Positions 17,116-25,681 of a DNA stretch of 64,000 nt are shown in pieces (position 1 is the first letter of the stretch; each line of letters begins with the position of its first letter). The notes beneath the pieces were generated by a model that saw nothing but the letters and a program-made list of their open reading frames with translations, ran no database searches and was not told the origin of the DNA. Source of the stretch: Halopseudomonas formosensis. Its GTDB lineage: Bacteria > Pseudomonadota > Gammaproteobacteria > Pseudomonadales > Pseudomonadaceae. The position numbers and the translations under genes were made by a program. The DNA lies in NCBI RefSeq assembly GCF_900115905.1, contig NZ_FOYD01000001.1, forward strand, positions 609,024-673,023. Reading direction: 5' to 3'.

Positions 17116-18699
17116 ATGGGATACAAGAATAATAATTACCGAAAAGTGCTGAAAATGGTGCCCGGCGCATTGGCCCTGGCGGTAGCGGGTGCCATGTCCA
17201 GCCCGGCACACGCCGGTGAAACCATCAGCTTCAATGATGGCTCCACCCTGGATTGGTCGGTGGTCACCACCTACGGGTTGGGTATACGGATGCGCGGGCA
17301 GGATGCCAAGCTGCTCAGTGATGCCAACGCCGATGACGGCAACCGCAACTTCAAGCGCCACAGTCTGACCAGTCACCGGCTCACGGCGCTGGGCGAATTG
17401 GTTTGGCAAAAGGACAACTATGGTGCAGTGCTGCGTGGCAGTACTTTTTATGATGATGTCTATCATCGCAAGAATGATAACAATTCCCTTGGAACGGTCA
17501 GCAAGGAAGGAGCCCACGACCGGTTCACCAGCGATGCCAGGAAGTATGCTGGGGGGAGGAGCCGCTTCCTGGATGCCTATGTGTTCGGCGACTTTGACCT
17601 GGCCAACGAGCAGCGTCTCAATCTCAAGGCCGGACGCCATGTGGTGGCCTGGGGGGAGGGGGTATTCTACCCTGGGGTGAACGGCGTGCAGGGCTCGGTC
17701 AACGTGGTCAATGCGGACCTGCCGGGCATCGAGGTCAAGGATATCCTGTTGCCAGTGGGGCAGGTGTCGGCTAACTGGGAGGTCAGCCCGTCACTGGGCT
17801 TGTCGGCCTACACACAATATGAGTGGAAGGGCAACGAACTGAATCCGGTCGGTGCTTATATGTCCAGCTCCGATGTCACCGGCCCTGGTCGGGAAATGCT
17901 GCGCATTCCCACCGCTCCCGGCTGGCCGGATCACAAGGTGTTGTATGCCGGAACCAACGAGCCACGTTCCAGCGGTCAGTATGGTATACGCGCCATGTAC
18001 CGGCCGGTACCCGCCACCGAGCTGGGTTTTTTCCATGTGCGCTATCACGACCGCAACCCGGCGACTTTCTCCTTCGATGATACCTTCGAGCACTTCCAGA
18101 TCGAGATCTTCGAGGATATCAAGCTGACCGGTATGAGCATGTCCACCAGCGTTGGCGATACTCAGGTCAGCGGTGAATGGTCCTATCGCACCGGTGTGCC
18201 GATCCAGCTGGAAAGCGGCGATGTAACCCGTGGCTCGGGTCAGCAGATACAGGCCAGTTTCATGCATGCACTGGGGGACATGCCCTGGGCCAACTCCACT
18301 ATATTACTCGGTGAGCTGGTGCATGTTCGGGCCAACAGTGTGGACCGGATGAACGGCAGCAAGGACTTCACCTTCAAGGGCGAGGACGGCTGGCAGACCC
18401 GCTCCAGCACGGCCTATACGCTGGTAGGGGTGCTGTCCTACCCGGGAGTGTTTTCCGGTTGGGATATGGATGTACCGGTCAACTGGTCCCATGTGGTGGC
18501 CGGCAATACGCCCATCCAGGGTGCGCTATCCGGTGGCAAGGGCGACAAGCGCCTGTCGGTGGGTGCCAGCTTCACCTACCTGGGCAAGCTACAGCTGGAA
18601 ACCACCTATACCGCGTTCCTGTCCTCGGCGGACCCGGCCAGAGGAAGGGATATGTCCGACCGTGATTTCCTTACGTTTTCAGCCAAGTATCCGTTCTGA
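17116..18699 (+). CDS. DUF1302 family outer-membrane protein (copy 2)
   Basis: A 527-residue paralogue of the DUF1302 protein at 8455-10107. The signal peptide is about residues 1-36 (ALALAVAGAMSSPAHA). Both copies contain a DDGxRNFxRH-like segment, KDNYGAVLR, FYDDVY and a C-terminal DRDxLxFxxKYxF ending, the last consistent with outer-membrane barrel insertion. It ends SAKYPF. It is followed after 35 bases by a DUF1329 gene, repeating the layout of the first pair. A separate pair beside the amine-type genes suggests each pair serves its own substrate; this is inference. Confidence 0.8.
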   Translation: MGYKNNNYRKVLKMVPGALALAVAGAMSSPAHAGETISFNDGSTLDWSVVTTYGLGIRMRGQDAKLLSDANADDGNRNFKRHSLTSHRLTALGELVWQKDNYGAVLRGSTFYDDVYHRKNDNNSLGTVSKEGAHDRFTSDARKYAGGRSRFLDAYVFGDFDLANEQRLNLKAGRHVVAWGEGVFYPGVNGVQGSVNVVNADLPGIEVKDILLPVGQVSANWEVSPSLGLSAYTQYEWKGNELNPVGAYMSSSDVTGPGREMLRIPTAPGWPDHKVLYAGTNEPRSSGQYGIRAMYRPVPATELGFFHVRYHDRNPATFSFDDTFEHFQIEIFEDIKLTGMSMSTSVGDTQVSGEWSYRTGVPIQLESGDVTRGSGQQIQASFMHALGDMPWANSTILLGELVHVRANSVDRMNGSKDFTFKGEDGWQTRSSTAYTLVGVLSYPGVFSGWDMDVPVNWSHVVAGNTPIQGALSGGKGDKRLSVGASFTYLGKLQLETTYTAFLSSADPARGRDMSDRDFLTFSAKYPF

Positions 18700-18734
18700 T
18701 TGGCAGCGGACAGTGTCATAGAGAGAGAACAATA

Positions 18735-20117
18735 ATGAGAAAACACAATATAGCATTAGCGCTGGCTGTTGCCCTCGGCTTGACGGCCACCCATGCTGCC
18801 CAGGCAGCCGTGACGGCGGAGCAGGCCGAACGCCTGGGACGGGACCTGACCTGTGTCGGTGCCGAGCGCGCCGGTAATGCCGATGGGACCATTCCCGAGT
18901 ACAAGGGGTTGTATGTCGGTGAGGTACCGGGCTGGAATGCCGAACCACACAGTGGTGCCCATCCGATCGATCCCTACGCCGCTGACCAGCCGAGGTTGAT
19001 CATCACTGCGCAGAACGTCGAGCAGTACGCCCAGCATCTGACCGAGGGTCAGCTTGCGATGTTCAAACGCTACCCCGATAGCTATCGTATGCAAGTGTAT
19101 GAAGGCCGGCGCGAATTTGCCTATCCCGAGGAGGTCTGCGAGCGGGTCAAGTGGAATGCGCTGAATGCCGAGCTTGTCGATGATGGTCTGGGCTACAGTG
19201 GCCTGGGCTTCATTCCCTTCCCGATCCCGCAGAATGCCATGGAAGTGTTGTGGAACCATCAGCTGCCTTTCCGTGAGTGGACCCAGGACGAGATCCGTGA
19301 TATCGCCGCGGTCACCGCCAGTGGTTCGATTGGCTGGGGCAGGGCACGGGGGCGCTGCTTGTCGCCGTCCAACGACCTGAGTCCAGGCGTGCGCTCCAGT
19401 ACCAGCGATCCGGTATCGGCCTACTGCATTACCGAGACTCTGTTACCGCAGACCGAGCGTGGCAATATCTCCCTGGCTCATGAACCCTACAACTACCGCC
19501 AGGGTGCGCGTACCGCCTGGTCGTACAATACCGGGACGCGCCGGGTGCGGCTGGCTCCGGGCTATGGCTACGACCAGCCCCTGGGTGGCAGCAACGGGCT
19601 GATGACCATTGATGAGGATCGTCTGTTCAATGGCGCGCCTGATCGCTACGACTGGAAGCTGGTCGGCAAGCAGGAAATCTATATTCCGGCCAACGGCTAT
19701 AAGCTGCAGGGCAAGGAGGTGCGCTATGACCAGTTGCTGCAGCCCAATCATCCCGATCCACAGTTCCTGCGTTACGAGCTGCGCCGGGTCTGGGTGCTGG
19801 AAGCCACGGTCAAGGCCGGTGCACGGCATTTGTATGGCAAGCGCCGGCTGTATCTGGATGAGGATACCTGGCATGCGGTGATGGCGGATAACTATGACAG
19901 CCGGGGGGTGCTGTGGAAGCATGCCATCCTCAACTATTACTACCACCCGGATATCAGCGCCTGGATGTCCGGCACCTCGTTCTTCCATGATCTCAACAGC
20001 GGCGGCTATATCGGCTATGCGCTGACCAACGAGCGCGAGCGTGCCGGTATCCTGAACAAGGGCGATATGCCAGCCAGCATGTTCACCCCGGACCGGCTGC
20101 GCGCCATGGGTCGCTGA
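18735..20117 (+). CDS. DUF1329 family secreted protein (copy 2)
   Basis: A 460-residue paralogue of the protein at 10121-11500. The signal peptide is about residues 1-23 (ending THAAQA), and the mature protein opens AEQAERLGRDLTCVGAERAG, parallel to copy 1. Conserved blocks shared with copy 1 are VGKQEIYIPANGYKL (copy 1 VGKQEMYVPANAYRI), LRYELRRVWVLEAT and DEDTWHAVMADNYD. AGAGAGAG-type purine-rich sequence precedes the start. It is the last gene of the 11768-20117 string and ends before a perfect 13-bp hairpin terminator. Confidence 0.8.
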   Translation: MRKHNIALALAVALGLTATHAAQAAVTAEQAERLGRDLTCVGAERAGNADGTIPEYKGLYVGEVPGWNAEPHSGAHPIDPYAADQPRLIITAQNVEQYAQHLTEGQLAMFKRYPDSYRMQVYEGRREFAYPEEVCERVKWNALNAELVDDGLGYSGLGFIPFPIPQNAMEVLWNHQLPFREWTQDEIRDIAAVTASGSIGWGRARGRCLSPSNDLSPGVRSSTSDPVSAYCITETLLPQTERGNISLAHEPYNYRQGARTAWSYNTGTRRVRLAPGYGYDQPLGGSNGLMTIDEDRLFNGAPDRYDWKLVGKQEIYIPANGYKLQGKEVRYDQLLQPNHPDPQFLRYELRRVWVLEATVKAGARHLYGKRRLYLDEDTWHAVMADNYDSRGVLWKHAILNYYYHPDISAWMSGTSFFHDLNSGGYIGYALTNERERAGILNKGDMPASMFTPDRLRAMGR

Positions 20118-20145
20118 GAAAAACCCGAAGGAAGTGGTCGGCCGC

Positions 20146-20173
20146 GGGTTGGCGAGCATCTGCTCGCCAACCC
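20146..20173. terminator. 13-bp perfect hairpin between convergent genes
   Basis: GGGTTGGCGAGCA (20146-20158) pairs perfectly with TGCTCGCCAACCC (20161-20173), followed by TTCTG. It lies between the converging DUF1329 (+) and enoyl-CoA hydratase (-) genes. It likely works in both directions, although the T-run is weak. Confidence 0.7.
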
Positions 20174-20198
20174 TTCTGCGGTCCCTGGCCGGTGCGGA

Positions 20199-20978
20199 TC
20201 AGTGACCCTGGAACTGCGGCCGACGCTTTTCGATAAACGCCTGCATACCTTCCTTCTGGTCGCGGGAGGCGAACAGCAGGGCATTGGCCTTGCGCTCCAG
20301 CGCCAGTGCTGCCTCCAGCGAGGCGTCCATGCCGGCGAGGATCACTTCCTTGATCTGCTCGGCGGCCAGTGGCGGCATCTCGGCGATCAGCCGGGCCTGT
20401 TCCAGGGCGATGTCCTGTACCTGGTCGTCATCCACCAGCTCGCTGACCAGCCCGGCGATATAAGCCTGCTCGGCGCTGATCGGCTTGCCGGTAAGGGCCA
20501 TCTGCATGGCCTTGGCCTTACCGACGGCGCGCACCAGGCGCTGGGTGCCGCCGATGCCGGGCATGATGCCGATGCGGATTTCCGGTTGGGAAAAGCGTGC
20601 GCTGCGCCCGGCGATGATGATATCGGCGTGCATCGCCAGTTCGCAGCCACCACCGTAGGCATAGCCGCAGACCGCGGCGATCACCGGCTTGGGACAGTGC
20701 TGGATCGGTGCCCAGGTGCGCTCGGTATGGCGCTGGTAGATATCGATGGCGCCGACCCCGGCCATGCTGGAGATGTCGCCCCCGGCGGCGAATACCTTGT
20801 CACCGCCGGTGAGGATGATGCAGCGGACCTGCGGGTCGGCCGCCAGCTGGCTGAAGTGTTCGGCCAACAGGGCCTGCAGTTCGAGACTGAGGGCATTGGT
20901 CACGGTCGGCCGGTTGAGGGTGAGCCGGGCCACGCCCGGGGCGGGCAGGTCGAGCAGGACGCAGGGGGAGTCGGACAT
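20199..20978 (-). CDS. Enoyl-CoA hydratase/isomerase family protein
   Basis: A 259-residue crotonase-fold protein, the only reverse-strand gene in the catabolic island. FAAGGDISSMAG (about residues 68-79) supplies the first oxyanion-hole region. VCGYAYGGGCELAMHADIII (about 106-125) has the first catalytic glutamate, and QPEIRIGIMPGIGGTQRL (about 135-152) the second. It should hydrate or isomerise a 2-enoyl-CoA in beta-oxidation. In actinobacterial steroid clusters EchA-type enzymes act in side-chain or CD-ring degradation, so a similar role is plausible but not shown. It is divergent from the SDR at 21118, with 139 bases between them. Confidence 0.85.
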   Translation of the reverse strand: MSDSPCVLLDLPAPGVARLTLNRPTVTNALSLELQALLAEHFSQLAADPQVRCIILTGGDKVFAAGGDISSMAGVGAIDIYQRHTERTWAPIQHCPKPVIAAVCGYAYGGGCELAMHADIIIAGRSARFSQPEIRIGIMPGIGGTQRLVRAVGKAKAMQMALTGKPISAEQAYIAGLVSELVDDDQVQDIALEQARLIAEMPPLAAEQIKEVILAGMDASLEAALALERKANALLFASRDQKEGMQAFIEKRRPQFQGH

Positions 20979-21011
20979 GGTGGGCCTTTGCTTGCTGGGA
21001 ATGGACTGGCT

Positions 21012-21057
21012 CCGATTGTTGGATCGGCACTGGTGCGCTTCATCGTCCGTTCAGACG
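21012..21057. promoter_or_regulatory. Divergent intergenic region with two short inverted repeats
   Basis: The 139-base gap between the reverse-strand enoyl-CoA hydratase and the forward side-chain operon contains CCGAT (21012-21016) facing ATCGG (21023-21027). It also contains an imperfect CTTCATCGTC / GACGAAG pair at about 21038-21060. These could be operators for a shared regulator. They do not match the KstR or KstR2 operators I remember from actinobacteria. Confidence 0.25.
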
Positions 21058-21117
21058 AAGTGGCCGGGGCGCCTGTGCCAATAGAGTGAGGCCATGACTT
21101 CAAATGAGGGGTGGTGT

Positions 21118-21903
21118 ATGCAGTCTCCCAACCAACTGGACTACAACGGCAAGGTGGTGCTGGTTACCGGCGGCACCAAGGGTATCGGCGCCGGCATTGC
21201 CAGTGCCTACCTGGCGGCTGGCGCCGAGGTCTTTGTCTGTGGTCGCCAGCAGCCCGAGCAGTTGCCCGAGGCGAACGGGCGCCAGGCGCAGTTCCTCGCC
21301 GCCGACGTGCGCGATGTGGAGGCCATGGCGGCTGTATTTGAACATATCCGCGAGCAGGCCGGGCGCCTCGATGTGCTGGTCAACAACGCCGGCGGCAGCC
21401 CCTATGCCGAGGCGGCGACCGCCTCCCCGCGCTTCAGCGAGAGCATCCTGCGGCTGAACCTGCTGGCGCCGCTGAACATGGCCCAGCAGGCCTATCAGGT
21501 GATGCAGCACCAGCCTGAAGGCGGCGTGATCATCTTTATCGGTTCGGTCAGCGCCTCGCGGCCCTCGCCGGGCACGGCAGTCTATGGCGCGGCCAAGGCG
21601 GGCATCGTGGCGCTGGCCAGTTCGCTGGCGGTGGAGTGGGGGCCGAAGGTCAGGGTGCTGACCATCAGCCCCGGCCTGATCCGCACCGAGCAATCCCATC
21701 TGCATTACGGCGACGACGACGGTATCGCTGCGGTAGGCGCGGGCATCCCCGCCGGCCGCATGGGCGAGCCGGAGGATATTGCCAATGCCTGTCTGTATGC
21801 CGCTTCGCCCATGGCGGCCTATTTCAGCGGTACCAACCTGCTGTTGCACGGCGGTGGCGAGCGGCCGGCCTTTCTGGCCGCTTCCAACGCCGGCAAGGCG
21901 TGA
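21118..21903 (+). CDS. Short-chain dehydrogenase/reductase
   Basis: A 261-residue classical SDR. The cofactor motif TGGTKGIG lies near residues 17-24, NNAGG near 89-93 and the catalytic YGAAK after a GSVSAS serine segment. The ATG at 21118 (MQSPNQ) is preferred because GAGGGG lies just upstream; the upstream ATG at 21094 would add eight residues. It is the first gene of the side-chain operon. In steroid degradation SDRs such as IpdF or hydroxysteroid dehydrogenases occupy similar positions, but the sequence does not distinguish these. The substrate is probably a steroid hydroxyl or hydroxyacyl-CoA. Confidence 0.75.
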   Translation: MQSPNQLDYNGKVVLVTGGTKGIGAGIASAYLAAGAEVFVCGRQQPEQLPEANGRQAQFLAADVRDVEAMAAVFEHIREQAGRLDVLVNNAGGSPYAEAATASPRFSESILRLNLLAPLNMAQQAYQVMQHQPEGGVIIFIGSVSASRPSPGTAVYGAAKAGIVALASSLAVEWGPKVRVLTISPGLIRTEQSHLHYGDDDGIAAVGAGIPAGRMGEPEDIANACLYAASPMAAYFSGTNLLLHGGGERPAFLAASNAGKA

Positions 21904-21959
21904 CCCAACCCGACGACGCCGGCAACGGCAACGTCCACGAGAACGATCAGGAGACGAAC

Positions 21960-22940
21960 TTGGCTGAACAGGAATTGCTGGACAAGATACAAGCCATGGT
22001 CGGGCGCGAGTACGGTCGCGTCTACGCCTGGGATCCGGTGAATGCACCCATGATCCGGCAGTGGTGCGAGATCATGGGCATCACCAACCCGCTGTACACC
22101 GACCGGGAATTCGCCCGCGCCCAGGGGTATGCAGACGTCGTCGCGCCCCCCGGCATGCTACAGGTATGGGGCATGGGCGGGCTGGACCAGGAAAACTTCC
22201 CCGAGGGCTCGAGCAAGGAAAACAACTTCGAGGTCCTCAAGGTCATCGAGCCCTATGGCTATCCGGCGGTGGTGGCGGTGAACTCCGACCTGCACTTCGA
22301 CCGGCCGGTGGTGGCCGGCGAGCGTCTGTACTTCTCCAGCAAGCTGGACAGCGTCAGCGAGGAGAAGAGCACGCCGCTGGGTACCGGGTTCTTCGTGACC
22401 GTACTGATGACCTACTTCTCCCAGGGGGAAAACGGCGCCGGTGACGAAGAGGTCGGCCGCCAGCTGTTCCGCGTGTTCAAGTTCAAGCCGGCGCAGCGCC
22501 CCGAGGCGCCCAAGGCCGAAGCCAAACCGAAGGAAGCGCCCAAGGCCAAGCGCCCACTGCCGGGCAAGAGCGATGACACCCGCTTCTTCTGGGACGGTTG
22601 TGAGCAGGGCAAGCTGCTGATCCAGCGCTGCACCGACTGCCAGACGCTGCGCCACCCGCCGGCGCCGGTGTGCGTCAAGTGCCACAGCTTCGAGTGGGAC
22701 ACGGTCGAGGCCAGCGGCAAGGCCAGCCTGTATTCCTTCGTGGTCATGCATTACCCGGAAGTGCCGCCGTTTGATTACCCCAACCCGATCGGCCTGGTCG
22801 AACTGGAGGAGGGCGTGCGGCTGATCGCCGGGCTGGTGGGCGTGGAGCCGGACCAGCTGGAGATCGGTCAACAGCTGCAGGTGGAATTCCACCGTTTCGA
22901 TGACCGGCAGACCCTGCCGCAATTCCGCCCGGTGGGCTGA
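21960..22940 (+). CDS. MaoC-DUF35 fusion (ChsH2-like hydratase/aldolase subunit)
   Basis: A 326-residue two-domain protein. The N-terminal half (about 1-165) is a MaoC hotdog domain, with NPLYTDREFARAQGYADVVA and PPGM. A proline/lysine-rich linker (about 180-205) follows. The C-terminal half is a DUF35 domain, with an Rdx-type zinc ribbon CxxC...CxxC (CTDCQ near 222, CVKCH near 238) and an OB fold. This fusion is the architecture of mycobacterial ChsH2: the MaoC part pairs with ChsH1 to hydrate the steroid 17-(propenoyl)-CoA, and the DUF35 part binds the aldolase Ltp2. The start is taken as TTG 21960, with CAGGAGA six bases upstream; no ATG or GTG lies at a better position. All expected partners follow. 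Confidence 0.82.
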   Translation: MAEQELLDKIQAMVGREYGRVYAWDPVNAPMIRQWCEIMGITNPLYTDREFARAQGYADVVAPPGMLQVWGMGGLDQENFPEGSSKENNFEVLKVIEPYGYPAVVAVNSDLHFDRPVVAGERLYFSSKLDSVSEEKSTPLGTGFFVTVLMTYFSQGENGAGDEEVGRQLFRVFKFKPAQRPEAPKAEAKPKEAPKAKRPLPGKSDDTRFFWDGCEQGKLLIQRCTDCQTLRHPPAPVCVKCHSFEWDTVEASGKASLYSFVVMHYPEVPPFDYPNPIGLVELEEGVRLIAGLVGVEPDQLEIGQQLQVEFHRFDDRQTLPQFRPVG

Positions 22941-22951
22941 GGAGGCGCGCC

Positions 22952-24088
22952 ATGGACTTTTCACTGAGCGAGGACCAGCGCGCGATCGCCGAGATGGCCG
23001 ACAGCGTGTTCCGCGATTACTGCACCGACGAGCGCATGCGCGAGTTCGACCTGGACGGCCAGCCGTTCATGCTGCCGCTGTGGCAGACCTGCATCGAGAC
23101 CGGCCTTTCGGCGCTGGCGATCCCGGAAGCCTTTGGCGGCAGCGGCATGGGCATCACCGACCTGCACTGCGTGCTGAAGGCGCAGGGCGCCGGCTTGGGC
23201 CAGGTGCCGCTGTGGCAACACCAGCTGGCCGCCGCCTGCCTGGCCGAGCATGGCACCGACAGTCATCGTGAGCTGGTGCAACAGGCCGCCGCCGGCGAGC
23301 TGCTGCTGAGCCTGTCGTTGCAGGGGCTGGCTGCCAGTCGGGGGGTTGGCCTGCAGCTGGTGGAGCAGGGCGGTCGCCTGCAGTTGCAGGGCCAGGCCAA
23401 CGCGGTGGATGTCGCCGGCCAGGCCGATCGCCTGCTGCTGGTGGCAGACAGCAGCGACGGCCCGCGCCTGGTGCTGCTCGACCCGCGCAGTGAAGGCGCG
23501 CAGCGGGTGGAGGGCGTTGCCAACCACGGGCTGGCGGTGGCCGATGTGCAGTGCAGCAATGTGTTGCTGGAGGCTGATCAGATACTGCCCGCCGCCGCGT
23601 TGCCCTGGCTGGAGCAACGCGCCATTGCCGCGCTGGCCTCGGTGCAGCTGGGCGTCAGCGAGGAACAGCTGCGGCGCACCGTGGAATATATCAACCAGCG
23701 TGAACAGTTCGGTCGGGCAATCGGCACCTTCCAGGCTGTCCAGATGAGCATGGCCGACTGCCATATCGCCCTGGAGGGTCTGCGCACCTCGCTGTACCAG
23801 CTGTGCTACCGCCTGGATGCCGGCCTGCCGAGTGATTCCGAAGCGCTGGCCACACGCTTTCTGGGGACCGAAGCGGCCCATCTCATCGGCCACAAGACCC
23901 AGCACGTGCATGGCGGTATCGGCGTCGACCTGACCTATCCGATCCACCGTTTCCTCTACTGGAGCCGTTACCTGAGCCTGACCATGGGCGGCTCCGCTGC
24001 CACCCTCGCGCGGCTCGGTGACTGGCTGGCCAACAATGACAAGCTTGGATGGAAGTATGACCTCGATGAAAACACTGACCTTTGCTGA
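22952..24088 (+). CDS. Acyl-CoA dehydrogenase, ChsE1/FadE28-like subunit
   Basis: A 378-residue acyl-CoA dehydrogenase-family protein. The N-terminal helices and RAIGTFQAVQMSMADCH (about residues 252-268) are conserved, as is HVHGGIGVDLTYPIHRFL near 316-333. The usual mid-domain substrate motif is weak, and the beta domain is shortened, as in the smaller subunit of steroid-specific alpha2beta2 dehydrogenases. Mycobacterial ChsE1-ChsE2 split the FAD site and catalytic base between two proteins. Here the second subunit is probably the gene at 25682. The ATG at 22952 follows GAGGCGCGCC. Eleven bases separate it from the MaoC-DUF35 gene, and it overlaps the next gene by 23 bases. Function as a heteromer is inferred. 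Confidence 0.8.
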   Translation: MDFSLSEDQRAIAEMADSVFRDYCTDERMREFDLDGQPFMLPLWQTCIETGLSALAIPEAFGGSGMGITDLHCVLKAQGAGLGQVPLWQHQLAAACLAEHGTDSHRELVQQAAAGELLLSLSLQGLAASRGVGLQLVEQGGRLQLQGQANAVDVAGQADRLLLVADSSDGPRLVLLDPRSEGAQRVEGVANHGLAVADVQCSNVLLEADQILPAAALPWLEQRAIAALASVQLGVSEEQLRRTVEYINQREQFGRAIGTFQAVQMSMADCHIALEGLRTSLYQLCYRLDAGLPSDSEALATRFLGTEAAHLIGHKTQHVHGGIGVDLTYPIHRFLYWSRYLSLTMGGSAATLARLGDWLANNDKLGWKYDLDENTDLC

Positions 24089-24479
24089 AACCAGCCTCGG
24101 CGAGCAACTGCCCGAGCTGTCGATTCCGATCACCGTGACCCTGATCAACGGCGGCGCCATTGCCACCCGCGACTACTTCCCCGGCCACCATGATGTTGAG
24201 GCCGCCCGCGAGCTGGGCTCGCCGCACATCTTCATGAACATCCTCACCACCACCGCGCTGGTGCAGCGGTTCATCGAACAGTGGGCGGGTCCGCTGGCCA
24301 GCTTCAAGGACATCCGTATCAAGCTCGGCGTGCCGAACTACCCCGGCGACACCATGACCTTCAGCGGTGAGATAACCGAGCGGGATGAAGCCAGCCGGTC
24401 GCTGGTCGTTACCCTCAAGGGCAAGAATTCCATGGGCAACCACGCGGCCGGTACGGTCAGCCTGGTCCTGCCCGCATAA
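24066..24479 (+). CDS. Small MaoC-family hydratase subunit (ChsH1-like)
   Basis: A 137-residue single hotdog-fold MaoC protein. Key features are RDYFPGHHDVEAARELG (about residues 36-52), carrying the conserved Asp/His pair of the R-hydratase active site, and a compact C-terminal beta sheet ending LVLPA. Size and context match ChsH1, which supplies the catalytic residues to the ChsH1-ChsH2 hydratase. The ATG at 24066 overlaps the preceding dehydrogenase gene by 23 bases; the longer frame from 24018 would run deeper into that gene without a better ribosome site. The next gene starts 13 bases downstream. Confidence 0.8.
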   Translation: MKTLTFAETSLGEQLPELSIPITVTLINGGAIATRDYFPGHHDVEAARELGSPHIFMNILTTTALVQRFIEQWAGPLASFKDIRIKLGVPNYPGDTMTFSGEITERDEASRSLVVTLKGKNSMGNHAAGTVSLVLPA

Positions 24480-24492
24480 CGGAGACGCACAG

Positions 24493-25671
24493 ATGAATGA
24501 TGCATTGCTTTCCGGCAAGGCGGCGATTGCCGGCCTGGGCGCCACCGAGTTTTCCAAGAACTCCGGGCGCACCGAACTGCGCCTGGCGATGGAGGCGACC
24601 CTGGCGGCCCTGGCTGACGCCGGTATCGACCCCAAGGACGTTGACGGTTTCAGTTCCTACTCGGTGGACAAGGTGCCCGAGTACGAGATCGCCCGGCTGC
24701 TCGGCTGCGAGCAGGTCAAGTTCTTTTCCCAGGTGCCCCATGGCGGCGGCGCCGCCTGCGGCCCGGTGATGCACGCGGCCATGGCCGTGGCCACCGGCGT
24801 GGCCAAGACCGTGGTGGTGTACCGGGCGATGAACGAGCGCTCCTGGTACCGCTTCGGCACCGGCAGCTACGGCTTTGGCGATACCCCGCTGTTCGACAAC
24901 GTCAACTACGGCTGGTACATGCCCCACGGCTTCCATACCCCGGCCTCCTGGGTCGGCATGTTCGCCCGCCGCTACATGCATACCTATGGCGCGACCACCG
25001 AAGATTTCGGCCGTATTGCCGTGGCCGTGCGCGACTTTGCCGCGACCAACCCGGCGGCCTTCTTCCATGGCAAGCCGATCACCCTGGAAGACCACCAGAA
25101 CTCGCGCTGGATCTGCGATCCGCTGCGTCTGCTGGACTGCTGCCAGGAATCCGATGGCGCGGTGGCCATGGTCATCACCTCGGTGGAGCGGGCCCGTGAC
25201 CTCCAGCAGAAGCCGGTGATCATCAAGGGCGCCGCCCAGGGCATTGCCGACGGTCAGCAGAGCATGACCTCCTTCTACCGCGACGACATCACCGGCCTGC
25301 CGGAGATGGGTGTGGTGGCGCGGGAGATCTACCGCCAGTCCGGGCTGGGTCCGGATGCCATCCAGACTGCGGTCATCTATGACCACTTCACGCCCTTCGT
25401 CATGCCGCAGCTGGAAGAGTTCGGCTTCTGCGATCGGGGCGAGGCCAAGGAGTTCATCCGCGCCGGGCATCATGCGCGGGGTGGTCGTTTGCCGATCAAC
25501 ACCCACGGTGGCCAGCTGGGCGAGGCCTATATCCATGGCATGAACGGTATCGCCGAAGGGGTGCGCCAGGTGCGCGGCAGCTCGGTGAACCAGGTGGACA
25601 ATGTGGAAAACGTACTGGTCACCGCCGGCACCGGCGTGCCCACCAGCGGCCTTATTCTGGGCGTGGCCTGA
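24493..25671 (+). CDS. Thiolase-like lipid-transfer protein, Ltp2-like steroid aldolase
   Basis: A 392-residue thiolase-fold protein of the SCP-x/lipid-transfer type. PHGGGAACGPVMHAAMAVAT (about residues 83-102) occupies the position of the thiolase nucleophile region but lacks a standard thiolase CxSG context. NTHGGQLGEAYIHGMNG (about 337-353) is the conserved C-terminal motif. In mycobacteria Ltp2 is not a thiolase: with the DUF35 domain of ChsH2 it catalyses a retro-aldol cleavage that releases propionyl-CoA and a 17-keto steroid. The order here (MaoC-DUF35, FadE, MaoC, Ltp2, FadE) supports that reaction. The ATG at 24493 has GGAGA seven bases upstream. Confidence 0.83.
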   Translation: MNDALLSGKAAIAGLGATEFSKNSGRTELRLAMEATLAALADAGIDPKDVDGFSSYSVDKVPEYEIARLLGCEQVKFFSQVPHGGGAACGPVMHAAMAVATGVAKTVVVYRAMNERSWYRFGTGSYGFGDTPLFDNVNYGWYMPHGFHTPASWVGMFARRYMHTYGATTEDFGRIAVAVRDFAATNPAAFFHGKPITLEDHQNSRWICDPLRLLDCCQESDGAVAMVITSVERARDLQQKPVIIKGAAQGIADGQQSMTSFYRDDITGLPEMGVVAREIYRQSGLGPDAIQTAVIYDHFTPFVMPQLEEFGFCDRGEAKEFIRAGHHARGGRLPINTHGGQLGEAYIHGMNGIAEGVRQVRGSSVNQVDNVENVLVTAGTGVPTSGLILGVA

Positions 25672-25681
25672 GGAGCGTAGC

